Shown here in pieces: positions 46,633 to 55,373 of a stretch of DNA of 64,000 nucleotides. The notes beneath the pieces were generated by a model. That model ran no database searches. It was not told where the DNA came from and was given only the letters and a program-made list of their open reading frames with translations. Numbering within the stretch: position 1 is the first letter of the stretch; every line of letters starts with the position of its first letter. Where the stretch lies: positions 186,001 through 250,000 of the forward strand of contig CAVXNB010000001.1 in assembly GCA_963763085.1 (NCBI GenBank), read 5' to 3'. The position numbers were made by a program, and so were the translations under genes. The DNA is from CAVXNB01 sp963763085 (GTDB lineage: Bacteria > Actinomycetota > Acidimicrobiia > Acidimicrobiales > Bog-793).

Positions 46633-49600
46633 CTATCTCGCCCGGCTGCCGGCGTGAGTCGCGATCCAGTGCTCCAAGCGGTCGGGACTCATCGGGATGG
46701 CGACATAGAAGCCCTGCAGGGCGTCACAACCGAGCGCCGTCAGCTGTTCCATGACCGCCGCCGAGTCGACTCCCTCGGCGATGACGGAAAGCTGCAGGCT
46801 GTGGGCGAGGTCGACGACGGCGTGGACGATGGCCTTCGCCGTGTCGTCGCGCAGCAGCGGCTCCACGAACGACTTGTCGATCTTGACTGCCGTCACAGGA
46901 AGGCGCTGGAGGTAGCTCAGGGAGGAATAGCCGGTGCCGAAATCGTCCAGGGAGAGGCGCACGCCGTAGGCGACGAGCGCCTCGAGGCTCCGCAGGGCGC
47001 CCTCGGGGTCGAGCATCACGGCGCTTTCGGTGATCTCGAGCTCGACCGACTCCGGGGGGAGTCCCGACCGGCCGACTGCCGTCGCGACCGCGTCCATGAG
47101 CTCCGGGTCGTGCACGGTGGCGGCCGAGAGGTTCACCGCCACGGGGATGAGGTGGCCGGAACGATGCCAGCCGCTGCACTCCGAGAGCGCCTTGGTCAGT
47201 ACCCAGTTGGTGAGCTCGCGGATCATGCCGGTCTGCTCGGCGAGTGGAACGAACACGTCGGGCAGCAGCAGTCCGCGCGTCGGGTGGCGCCAGCGGACGA
47301 GCGCCTCAACGCCCGTGACGGCGGAGGTGTGGGCATCGATCTTGGGCTGATAATCGAGGCGGAGCTCGCCCTTGTCGACGGCGTCGGCCAATTCGCTCGC
47401 GAGCGCGAGCCGCGTCACGCTCGATCGCTCGAGATCGTCGCTGTAGCGGCGCACGCCGCGGCGCTCGGCCTTCGCCTGGTACATCGCCACCTCGGCCCGC
47501 CGAAGCAATGCCGAGACGCCGAGACTCGCGCCCTTCTCGTCGATGTCGGGCACCGCCACTCCGACGCTGCCCCGGAGGCGCAGCTTCACCCCGCCGACGT
47601 AGATCGCCTCGGCCAGGGCCGCCAGCAGCCGGGCCGCCATGGCGTCGGCATCGACCGGCTCCCGGGCGCTCGAAGCGACGACGGCGAACTCGTCCCCGCC
47701 GAGCCGGGCCACGAGCTCGACCGGGTCGCCGAGCTCGCGTAGCCGGCGCGCCACCTCGAGGAGGACGAGATCGCCGAGGGCGTGGCCAAGGGTGTCGTTG
47801 ATCTCCTTGAAGCGGTCGATGTCCAGGACCAGCACCGTGCGCTCGACGCCGCTCATCTCCGAGGGCTTCGGGACCACGATCGTATGACCGTGATCGGCGA
47901 GCACGAGGCGGTTGGGCAGGCCCGTCAGCGGGTCGTGCAGCGCCTGATCGCGGATCGCACCCTCGGCGCGGCTGCGGGCGGCTGCGGCTGCAAGCACGTT
48001 CGCGACCGCGACGACGAAGTTGACGTCCTCCTCAGGAAAGCCGCGGGCCGTCCGGCTCCCGGCACCGAGCACGCCGGCGGGAGAGTCCTGGCCGGGGATC
48101 GGGACCTCGATCACGCTCATGGCCTGCGAGCGTGTCCAGAGGTCCGGTATCTCGAAACGGGCTTCGCGGGCTAGGTCGTCGCAGATCACCGTTTCTTGAG
48201 TGACGAGGGCGAAGCTGACGGGAGAGGACGTCGGATCGGTCGAGAGCAGCTCGGGCCCGAACGGACCGTGGCCGTGGCTCGCGGTGAGGGTCACGAAGGA
48301 GGTGTCCGGCATCGCTTCGAACATGTGCACGAAGTCGACCTCGAGCTGCTCGGCGAGAAGGGTGACGGCGTCCTCGACCAGGTTGTGGAACGCCAGTCCG
48401 ACGAGCGCCCACCGGCCGAGGTCAGCCAGCGCCGCCTGGCGGCCGGCGTTCGACCGTAGGCGCTCCTCGCTCGCGCGGCGGGTCGTGATGTCCCGCAACG
48501 TCACGACGAAGCCCATCACCGCCGGGTCGTCGATCATGTTGTTGCCGATCGACTCGACCGTCCGCCATGTGCCGTCCGCGTGGGCGATGCGGTACTCGAT
48601 CGCGGGGGCGCTCCCGGGGTGCGTCGCGGCCTCGCTGAAATGGCGCTGCACCCGGTCGCGGTCGTCGGGATGGATGAGGGAGGGAACGTCGAGCAGGTCG
48701 CCTTCACGCGACTGCTCGCCGAGCAGTCGGCGGGCGGCCGGATTGGCGTAGAGAAGCGCGCCGTCCTTCGCCATGACGATGATGACGTCGGACGCGTGCT
48801 CGACGAGCGCCGTCTGGCGGCGGGTGGCGCCCAGCACCTGGCGCTCAGCGGCTACACGGGCCGAGACGTCCACGATGATTCCCGCTGCTCCGTCGGGCTC
48901 GGCGCGGGCGGTCAGCAACGGGACGCCCCATACCTCGAGGTCGTGACCTTGCAGCGGCACGGGCACGCACTTGAGCTGCTCACCGTCGAGCAACCGCCGG
49001 CCGAGCTCCAGGAATTCCGGGTAGTCCTCGTAGACGCTGAAGAAGCTCCGCCCGACGAATACGCCCGGCAACTGACCGAACTCCGCCAGCAGGCCGCCGT
49101 CGAGCAACGTGACGATCCCGTCGCGGTCGTATGCGAACAGGAGCACCGGTCCGGCGCGTGCGATACCCCGCACCCGCGCCTCCGAGGACCGCAAGGCGTC
49201 TTCGGCGGCGCGACGTGCTGACAGGTGGGCCTGGGTCGCCCGGGCGAGCCGGTCGTTCGCCGCCGCAAGCCCGACCTGATCCGCGATGTTCTGAAGAAGG
49301 GCCCGTTCCGCGAGAGTTGCAACCCCGTCCGGGGCCGGCCGAGCAAGCAGGAGCGCTCCGAGCGTCCGGGATCGTGCGCGGACCGGTACGAGGCAGAAGG
49401 ACATGGGACCGGTCGCCTCGAGCAGACCCAGGGCGTCGATGTCTCCCCACTCGCCGAGTTGGTGCCACGCCGCCTCGGGCGCCTCCACCGGGGCCCCCGT
49501 CGAGAGCACGCGCCCGAGCAGCCCCAGCACGGCCGAGGGCCGGGCCTTGCCGAGCGCACGAGCCACGAGCCGATCCAGGTCTGGCTCGGGATTCGCACTC

Positions 49601-49779
49601 GCGACCGCATCGAGCAGGTCGCCGGCTTCGTCGAGCAGCCAGAGGATTGCAGAGCCGCCGAGGGACTTGGAGACAGTTCGGGTCGCGAAGCCCGCGAGCT
49701 CCCCGATCGGATCGGCGTCCGTCCTCTCCCTCCCACCTGCGGCGAGCGCGGCGGCGATGGAATCGAGGATTCGGATCAT
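46633..49779 (-). CDS. GAF/PAS-GGDEF-EAL c-di-GMP signalling protein
   Basis: The 1048-residue cytoplasmic protein has an N-terminal GAF-like domain (about 20-185), two PAS domains (about 215-335 and 340-455), a second GAF-like domain (about 475-620), GGDEF (about 630-790) and EAL (about 805-1040). GGDEF is intact (ARLGGDEFAVV), but no RxxD I-site stands five residues upstream. The EAL domain keeps VEALVRW, AVNLSA, ELEITES and DDFGTGYSSLSYLQRLPVTAVKIDKSFV, so phosphodiesterase activity is likely. Net output cannot be predicted. I start at ATG 49779, preceded by GCGAGGA; the longer open frame to 49890 adds a Gly/Arg-rich stretch. Confidence 0.9.
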   Translation of the reverse strand: MIRILDSIAAALAAGGRERTDADPIGELAGFATRTVSKSLGGSAILWLLDEAGDLLDAVASANPEPDLDRLVARALGKARPSAVLGLLGRVLSTGAPVEAPEAAWHQLGEWGDIDALGLLEATGPMSFCLVPVRARSRTLGALLLARPAPDGVATLAERALLQNIADQVGLAAANDRLARATQAHLSARRAAEDALRSSEARVRGIARAGPVLLFAYDRDGIVTLLDGGLLAEFGQLPGVFVGRSFFSVYEDYPEFLELGRRLLDGEQLKCVPVPLQGHDLEVWGVPLLTARAEPDGAAGIIVDVSARVAAERQVLGATRRQTALVEHASDVIIVMAKDGALLYANPAARRLLGEQSREGDLLDVPSLIHPDDRDRVQRHFSEAATHPGSAPAIEYRIAHADGTWRTVESIGNNMIDDPAVMGFVVTLRDITTRRASEERLRSNAGRQAALADLGRWALVGLAFHNLVEDAVTLLAEQLEVDFVHMFEAMPDTSFVTLTASHGHGPFGPELLSTDPTSSPVSFALVTQETVICDDLAREARFEIPDLWTRSQAMSVIEVPIPGQDSPAGVLGAGSRTARGFPEEDVNFVVAVANVLAAAAARSRAEGAIRDQALHDPLTGLPNRLVLADHGHTIVVPKPSEMSGVERTVLVLDIDRFKEINDTLGHALGDLVLLEVARRLRELGDPVELVARLGGDEFAVVASSAREPVDADAMAARLLAALAEAIYVGGVKLRLRGSVGVAVPDIDEKGASLGVSALLRRAEVAMYQAKAERRGVRRYSDDLERSSVTRLALASELADAVDKGELRLDYQPKIDAHTSAVTGVEALVRWRHPTRGLLLPDVFVPLAEQTGMIRELTNWVLTKALSECSGWHRSGHLIPVAVNLSAATVHDPELMDAVATAVGRSGLPPESVELEITESAVMLDPEGALRSLEALVAYGVRLSLDDFGTGYSSLSYLQRLPVTAVKIDKSFVEPLLRDDTAKAIVHAVVDLAHSLQLSVIAEGVDSAAVMEQLTALGCDALQGFYVAIPMSPDRLEHWIATHAGSRAR

Positions 49780-49928
49780 CGGGTCCTCGCCGTGCTCACC
49801 TTCAGAGGGAGGCGAGGTCCACCCTTCCCGGTGCCCCACCAGCAACCTCCTCGGGCATTGCCCCTGAGTCGTGGCAAGGTTACCTGCCACGGAGCCACCC
49901 GGCGATCTTCTGCCGCCGCGGGCAGTCG

Positions 49929-49934
49929 TAACAT
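49929..49934 (+). promoter_or_regulatory. Putative -10 box for the acyl-CoA synthetase gene
   Basis: TAACAT, preceded by G as in the ugd promoter, lies 27 nt upstream of the chosen ATG at 49962. The rest of the 180-bp divergent gap shows nothing recognisable. Confidence 0.35.
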
Positions 49935-49961
49935 GGCCCCGAGCAAAAGGGGAGCATGCCG

Positions 49962-51587
49962 ATGCGGAGCACGATGCAGGAGAGGCCGCTCCTCGTGGCG
50001 GACATATTCCGTCACGGGCGGCAGGTTCACGGACAGAGCGAGGTCCTCACGTTCGAGGGCGACGGGTTCCGGCGCACGAGCTTCGCCGACGTCGCCGATC
50101 GTGCCGACAAGCTCGCGGCCGCCCTCCACCGTCTCGGAGTTCGGCGGGGTGATCGAGTCGCGACCTTCTGCTTCAACCACCAGGAGCACGTCGAGGCGTA
50201 TCTCGCGGTTCCGAGCATGGGCGCCGTGCTGCACACGCTCAACGTGCGGTTGTTCCCCGAGCAGCTCCGTTACGTCATCGACCACGCCGAGGACAAGGTC
50301 ATCATCGCCGACGCGCTGCTGGCGCCCGTTCTCGCCCGGGTGCTCGGCGAGCGCGGCACCGTCGAGCACGTCATCGTCGTCGGCGACGAGGACGCGTCGG
50401 CGCTCGGCGAGACCCTGCGCTACGACGACCTCCTCGACGCCGAGGAGCCCGGCTACCAATGGCCGGACCTTGACGAGACCGAAGCCGCCGCCATGTGCTT
50501 CACGAGCGGGACGACGGGGAACCCCAAGGGCGTCGTCTACAGCCACCGTTCCACTTTTCTCCACTCCCTCGCCAGCACGTCGGCGGCGACGATCGGGATC
50601 TCCGGCTACGACCGGATCCTCGTCGTCGTCCCCCAATTCCACGCCAATGCGTGGGGGGTTCCCTACGCCGCCTGGTTGAGTGGGGCGGACTTGATCATGC
50701 CGAAGCAGTTTCTGCAGGCTGAACCACTCGTCCGGATCATCGAGTCCGAACGGCCCACCCTCGCCTGCGCCGTGCCGACGATCTGGAACGACGTGTTGCG
50801 GTACGCCGAAGAGCACGGCTCGGACCTGTCCTCGTTCCGCTCGATCCTCGTCGGCGGCTCGGCGGTGCCCCGCTCGCTCATCGAGCGGTTCTCCGAGAAG
50901 TTCGGCGTTCCGATCGTCCAGGGCTGGGGCATGACCGAGACGAGCCCGCTGGCGGCTGTCTCGATGCCCCCGCGTGGCACCCCGCCGGAGGACCACGTCG
51001 ACTGGCGAGTGAAGAACGGCCGGGTCGCGTTCGGCGTCGAGCTTCGGGTCGTCGACGGGGAGGGCAACGTCGTGGAGCGCGACGGAACCTCGGTCGGAGA
51101 GTTCGAGGTCCGCGGCCCCTGGGTCACCGCCGAGTACTACGACGATCCGACGCCGGACCGGTTCCGGGACGGATGGCTGCGGACCGGGGACGTCGGGACG
51201 GTAGACGCTCGGGGTTTCCTGCAGATCACGGACCGGACCAAGGACGTCATCAAGACCGGGGGCGAGTGGATCTCGTCGGTCGAGCTCGAGAACGCCCTGA
51301 TGGCGCATCCCGACGTCTTCGAGGCGGCGGTCGTCGCCGTGCCGGACGCCCGCTGGGACGAGCGCCCTTTGGCGTGCGTCGTGCTCGTCCCCGGGGCTTC
51401 TCCGAGCGCAGAGGACCTTGCCGCCTGGCTCGGCGACAAGGTACCCCGCTGGTGGGTCCCGGAGCGTTGGTCGTTCGTCGACGAGATCCCGAAGACGAGC
51501 GTGGGCAAGCTCGACAAGAAGGTGCTGCGCGCCGGGCACTCGAAGGGCGAGCTCGACGTCGTCACGATCGCTCGCCAGGCGCCTTAG
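49962..51587 (+). CDS. AMP-forming acyl-CoA synthetase (long- or medium-chain fatty acid CoA ligase)
   Basis: The 541-residue ANL-superfamily enzyme activates a carboxylate to acyl-CoA. The P-loop is CFTSGTTGNPKGVVYSH, followed by VPQFHANAWGVPYAAWLSG, GWGMTETSPL (A5 motif), DGWLRTGDVGTVD (A7), TDRTKDVIKTGGEWIS (A8) and the catalytic lysine in PKTSVGKLDKKVLR (A10). The HANAW..G pattern and overall sequence resemble FadD3-like/medium-chain enzymes. ATG 49962 lies 7 nt after AAAAGGGGAG; an ATG at 49956 is only 1 nt from it. Substrate chain length is not determined. Confidence 0.88.
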   Translation: MRSTMQERPLLVADIFRHGRQVHGQSEVLTFEGDGFRRTSFADVADRADKLAAALHRLGVRRGDRVATFCFNHQEHVEAYLAVPSMGAVLHTLNVRLFPEQLRYVIDHAEDKVIIADALLAPVLARVLGERGTVEHVIVVGDEDASALGETLRYDDLLDAEEPGYQWPDLDETEAAAMCFTSGTTGNPKGVVYSHRSTFLHSLASTSAATIGISGYDRILVVVPQFHANAWGVPYAAWLSGADLIMPKQFLQAEPLVRIIESERPTLACAVPTIWNDVLRYAEEHGSDLSSFRSILVGGSAVPRSLIERFSEKFGVPIVQGWGMTETSPLAAVSMPPRGTPPEDHVDWRVKNGRVAFGVELRVVDGEGNVVERDGTSVGEFEVRGPWVTAEYYDDPTPDRFRDGWLRTGDVGTVDARGFLQITDRTKDVIKTGGEWISSVELENALMAHPDVFEAAVVAVPDARWDERPLACVVLVPGASPSAEDLAAWLGDKVPRWWVPERWSFVDEIPKTSVGKLDKKVLRAGHSKGELDVVTIARQAP

Positions 51588-51598
51588 CCGGCGCCGCC

Positions 51599-51650
51599 AA
51601 GCCCCGAGCCCCCGAGCCACGAGCCCCTAGTCCCGAGCCGCCGAGCTGAG
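51599..51650. repeat. Degenerate 8-10 nt GC microrepeats
   Basis: Five or so variants of CCCCGAGCC (CCCGAGCC, CACGAGCCC, CCCGAGCCGCC) stand in a row between the acyl-CoA synthetase and the next gene. They do not form an obvious dyad and appear to be low-complexity expansion. Confidence 0.5.
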
Positions 51651-51664
51651 CAGGAGCGCCGCCG

Positions 51665-51919
51665 ATGGAAGACGAGACCCTGGACGCCATCCGGTCCGAC
51701 CTCGAGGTGATCGCCGAGCGGCTCGGCGACGCGGCCTACGACTCGCTGCGCGCCCAGCTTCGCGGGAGCGGCAAGCCGGCGAAGACGGACCCGGACTTCG
51801 TGCGTGAGAAGCTCCTGTCCCGGGCGCGCAATGCCGTCGAACGGGCGTCGTCGCTCGTGTCGCAGGCCGCCCGCGCCGGCGCCGGCGAGATTCCCGAAGG
51901 CGAGGAGGACGAGTTCTGA
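51665..51919 (+). CDS. Small conserved acidic protein of unknown function
   Basis: The 84-residue protein is mostly helical, with LDAIRSDLEVIAERLGDAAYDSLRAQLRG, FVREKLLSRARNAVERASSLVSQAARAG and an acidic end (EIPEGEEDEF). A CAGGAG ribosome site lies upstream of the ATG. Codon use and the regular amphipathic pattern support a real gene. I know no named family for it; the likely role is structural or protein-protein contact. Confidence 0.65.
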   Translation: MEDETLDAIRSDLEVIAERLGDAAYDSLRAQLRGSGKPAKTDPDFVREKLLSRARNAVERASSLVSQAARAGAGEIPEGEEDEF

Positions 51920-51938
51920 CCGGTGAGGTCGGAGCCGG

Positions 51939-52979
51939 TCAGCTCGGCTCGGGCCAGCGGTTGATGGCGTCGATGAGCATGCGGAGCCGGCCGTGAGAAC
52001 GGCGGTCGAACTCAAGGCCGAGCCGCTTGAGGTCGAGGTGGTCACGGTCTGAGCGCTCGGGCGGCAACGGCTCGGTCCGCCAGATTCCCTTCGGTGAGCA
52101 GATGTCGGCGAACTCCTCGTTCAGCGCGGCCAGCTCCTCGTCGGTCGGCCCGAACCGGCACCGCATGACCATCGTCGCCCCCACAAAACGGCGCGAGTGG
52201 TAGTTCCGGTAGAACTCGAGGATCTCGTCGACGGCGACGTCGACGTCGTCGGTTATGCGGTAGAGGGCCGTGTCCTCCCGGTCCACGAGCCCGCGGCGCA
52301 CGACTTCGCCGGTCACGAAGCGCTCCAGCCCCTCCCAGTACGGGTCGCCCGGCAGGTCGAGCAGGACGATCGGCGCAGGTTCCGCCTTGCCCGTCTGGAG
52401 CAGGGTGAGCAGCTCGAAGCACTCGTCGAGGGTGCCGAAGCCGCCCGGGAGGACGGCAAAGGCGGCGGACTCCTTCATGAGCATGAGCTTGCGGGTGAAG
52501 AAGTACTTCATCTCCACGAGCCGGCCCTCGGCCGCGAGCTGGGGATGGGACGTGGTCTCGAACGGAAGGCGGATCTCGACGCCGAGCGCCATGTCGAAGC
52601 CGGCCCCCTGAGTCCCGGCCGCCATGATGCCGGGCCCGGCGCCCGTCACGACCATCCACTTGTGGTGGGCCATCCTGGCGGCGAGGTCGACCGCCTGGGC
52701 GTAGAGCGGGTCCGACACCGCCGTTCGCGCCGAGCCGAACATGGTCAGCTTCGGAATCCCCCGAAACGGTGCGAACAGCTCGAAAGCCCTCCCCATCTCG
52801 GCGAGGGCGGACGCCGCTATCTTGAGGTCGAGCCGGCTGGCGTCGGTGTGGGCGAGCTCGAGTCCGGTGACGAGGATGTCCCGCAGCAGGTCGCGGTTGG
52901 CGCGCGCACCTGAGAGATCCAGTAGCTCGGTGACCAGGCTGGCGACGCGCTGCTCGGACTCGGCTGACGAGGGGCTCAC
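51939..52979 (-). CDS. LOG/TIGR00730-family Rossmann nucleotide-binding protein
   Basis: The 346-residue protein has the lysine-decarboxylase-like core with GSARTAVSDPLYAQAV, VVTGAGPGIMAAGTQGA and the signature PGGFGTLDECFELLTLLQTGK (PGGxGTxxE). Smaller family members release free cytokinin bases from nucleotides (LOG enzymes); larger bacterial ones such as this have other or unknown 5'-monophosphate phosphoribohydrolase roles. An N-terminal helical region of about 70 residues and a C-terminal extension flank the core. GTG 52979 is 3 nt after the fbiC stop, so it is translated with fbiC. Confidence 0.82.
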   Translation of the reverse strand: MSPSSAESEQRVASLVTELLDLSGARANRDLLRDILVTGLELAHTDASRLDLKIAASALAEMGRAFELFAPFRGIPKLTMFGSARTAVSDPLYAQAVDLAARMAHHKWMVVTGAGPGIMAAGTQGAGFDMALGVEIRLPFETTSHPQLAAEGRLVEMKYFFTRKLMLMKESAAFAVLPGGFGTLDECFELLTLLQTGKAEPAPIVLLDLPGDPYWEGLERFVTGEVVRRGLVDREDTALYRITDDVDVAVDEILEFYRNYHSRRFVGATMVMRCRFGPTDEELAALNEEFADICSPKGIWRTEPLPPERSDRDHLDLKRLGLEFDRRSHGRLRMLIDAINRWPEPS

Positions 52980-52982
52980 CGC

Positions 52983-55328
52983 TCAGGTGGCGGCGGGGAC
53001 GACCCGCCCGTACAGGGTCGTCCGCTGCTCGAGGTGGCGTCCGACCGACTCGGCCAGACTGCGGAAGTCGGCCTCCTCCATGCGCTGGCCGTGGCTGGCG
53101 CCGGCGGCCCGGGAGATGTTCTCGTCCATGAGCGTCCCTCCGAGGTCGTTGCACCCCGCAACGAGGAGCTGCTGGGCGCCCTCGATGCCCATCTTCACCC
53201 AGCTCGCCTGGATGTTGTCGATCGCGCCACGATACGCGATGCGTCCGACGGCATGCATGAGGAGCGCTTCACGGAACGTCGGGCCCCTGCGCGACTTGCG
53301 CTGCAGGTAGATCGGCGACGCCATGTGCACGAAGGGGAGGGGGACGAACTCGGTGAATCCCCCGGTCTCTCGTTGCAGGTCCCGGGTGCGCAGGATGTGC
53401 CGGGCCCAGTGGCGGGGCTGCTCGATCGCCCCGAACATGATCGTCACGTTCGACCGCAGCCCGACCCGGTGCGCGACGCGGTGGACTTCGAGCCACTCCT
53501 CGGTGTTGACCTTGTCCGGGCAGAGGACCGCGCGGGCTTCGTCGTCCAGGATCTCGGCCGCCGTGCCCGGCAGCGTGCGCAAGCCGGCGTCCCGGAGTCG
53601 CACGAGGTAGTCCTCCAGTGGCACGCCGAGCCGGCGTGCTCCTTCGTGGACCTCGAGTGCCGTGAAGGCGTGGATGTGGATGCGCTCCGAGCCGGCGCGG
53701 ACGGCCTTGAGCACCTCGAGGTAGTAGTCGCCGTCGAAGCTCGGGTGGATCCCACCCTGCAGGCAGACCTCGGTGGCACCCGACGCCTCGGCCTCGACGA
53801 CGCGTCGGGTGATCTCGTCGATCTCGAGCAGGTAGGGGCTGCCGCGCAGGTTCAGCGACAGCGGGCCCTTGGAGAAGGCGCAGAACTTGCATTTGAAAGT
53901 GCAGACGTTCGTGTAGTTGATGTTCCGGTTGGCCACGTAGGTGACCGCGTCCCCGACCGCCTCCCGCCTGAGCTCGTCGGCGACCTCGGCGACGGCGACG
54001 ACCTCCGGGCCCCGGGCGGCGAACAGGGTGACGATCTCGTGCTCGCCGACCTCGTCGCCCATGAGCACCCCGCCCAGCACGTCCGCCACCGCGCCGGCGG
54101 TGCGGTGCCGAACCCGGGCGGTGCCGGATGCCCCCGGCTCGCGATCCCCGGCCGGCGCCACAGCGGCGGGGTGCCCGGCCGGGTCGATGGCCAGCAGCCG
54201 GGGCGGCGGCACGTCGCTGCCGGAGCACCAGACGGAGTCGCGCGCCAGCCCTTCGGCGTCGGAATGGTCCAAGACAGCAAAACGCAGCTCCTCCGCGACA
54301 AACCCCCCGCCCGCCCACTCCGGGTGAACGGCGAGCCGCGGAGCGAGCACATGCCCGTGCTGCTCGGTCACCTCGCGGAGGCGATCGAGGGCCGGCCAGG
54401 CGCGCTCGGGGTTCACGTGGTCGGCCGTCACGGGCGACACCCCGCCCCAGTCGTCGATCCCGGCATCGAGCAGGGTCGAGAAGTCCTCGGTCAGGTTCGG
54501 GGGAGCCTGGACGTGGACGTCGGGGGGGAGCAGGATGCGAGCGGCGGCGATCGACCAGAGATGCTCCTCCGGTGGGCACGGGGGGGCGGCGTGCATGGCG
54601 GTCCGAGCCTTCGGGAGGAAGTTCTGGACGATCACCTCCTGCACGTGGCCATGGCGGGCGTGGCTGGCCGCGATCGCTTGCAGGGCCGCCAGCCGGTCGG
54701 CGCGCGTCTCGCCGATGCCGACGAGGATCCCGGTCGTGAACGCGATCTTGAGGCGGCCGGCCGCTTCCAGGGTGGCCAGGCGCCGAGCGGGCGTCTTGTC
54801 CGGAGAGTTGCGGTGGCAGTCGAGCGTCTCCGCCAGGGACTCGAGCATCATGCCCTGGCTGACGGTCACCGTTCGAAGCTGGGCGAGCTCGTCTTCGAAC
54901 AGCGCCCCGGCGTTGGCGTGAGGCAGCAGGCCGGTCTCCGACCCGACCAGGCGGCAGCACTCGGCCAGGTAGTCGACCGTCGAGGCGAACCCGTGCTCGG
55001 CCAGCCAGGCGGCCGCGCCCGGGTAACGAAGCTCCGGCCGCTCTCCGAGGGTGAACAGCGCCTCATGGCAACCCGCCGCTGCGCCGGCCCGAGCGATGGC
55101 GAGGACCTCGTCAGCGGTGAGGTAGGCAGCGGCGAGCCGGGCCGGCGGCTTCGCGAACGTGCAGTAGCCGCATCTGTCCCTGCAGAGCATCGTGAGCGGG
55201 ATGAAGACCTTCGGGGAGAACGTGACGCGCGTCCCGTAGCGGCGGTCGCGCACGCGCCTCGCTTCCTCGAGCAGGTCCTCGAGCGGCGAAGCCAGCAAGT
55301 CGGCCGCGAAACGGCGCTGGTCGATCAT
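52983..55328 (-). CDS. fbiC: Bifunctional FO synthase (CofG-CofH fusion)
   Basis: The 781-residue enzyme makes the F420 chromophore FO from tyrosine and the flavin precursor diaminouracil. It contains two radical SAM halves: the CofG-like half with Cys49, Cys53 and Cys56 (LCRDRCGYC), and the CofH-like half with CTFKCKFC in the second half (about residue 463). GIGETRADRLAAL and GGIHPSFDGDYY are typical of each half. An actinobacterial fusion of this kind is usual. It follows zwf by 45 nt and precedes the LOG gene by 3 nt, in the same minus-strand run. Confidence 0.94.
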   Translation of the reverse strand: MIDQRRFAADLLASPLEDLLEEARRVRDRRYGTRVTFSPKVFIPLTMLCRDRCGYCTFAKPPARLAAAYLTADEVLAIARAGAAAGCHEALFTLGERPELRYPGAAAWLAEHGFASTVDYLAECCRLVGSETGLLPHANAGALFEDELAQLRTVTVSQGMMLESLAETLDCHRNSPDKTPARRLATLEAAGRLKIAFTTGILVGIGETRADRLAALQAIAASHARHGHVQEVIVQNFLPKARTAMHAAPPCPPEEHLWSIAAARILLPPDVHVQAPPNLTEDFSTLLDAGIDDWGGVSPVTADHVNPERAWPALDRLREVTEQHGHVLAPRLAVHPEWAGGGFVAEELRFAVLDHSDAEGLARDSVWCSGSDVPPPRLLAIDPAGHPAAVAPAGDREPGASGTARVRHRTAGAVADVLGGVLMGDEVGEHEIVTLFAARGPEVVAVAEVADELRREAVGDAVTYVANRNINYTNVCTFKCKFCAFSKGPLSLNLRGSPYLLEIDEITRRVVEAEASGATEVCLQGGIHPSFDGDYYLEVLKAVRAGSERIHIHAFTALEVHEGARRLGVPLEDYLVRLRDAGLRTLPGTAAEILDDEARAVLCPDKVNTEEWLEVHRVAHRVGLRSNVTIMFGAIEQPRHWARHILRTRDLQRETGGFTEFVPLPFVHMASPIYLQRKSRRGPTFREALLMHAVGRIAYRGAIDNIQASWVKMGIEGAQQLLVAGCNDLGGTLMDENISRAAGASHGQRMEEADFRSLAESVGRHLEQRTTLYGRVVPAAT

Positions 55329-55373
55329 GTGCTCACCCTAACCAAGCGCTCGCGTCGATCGCGGCGTGGCAGC

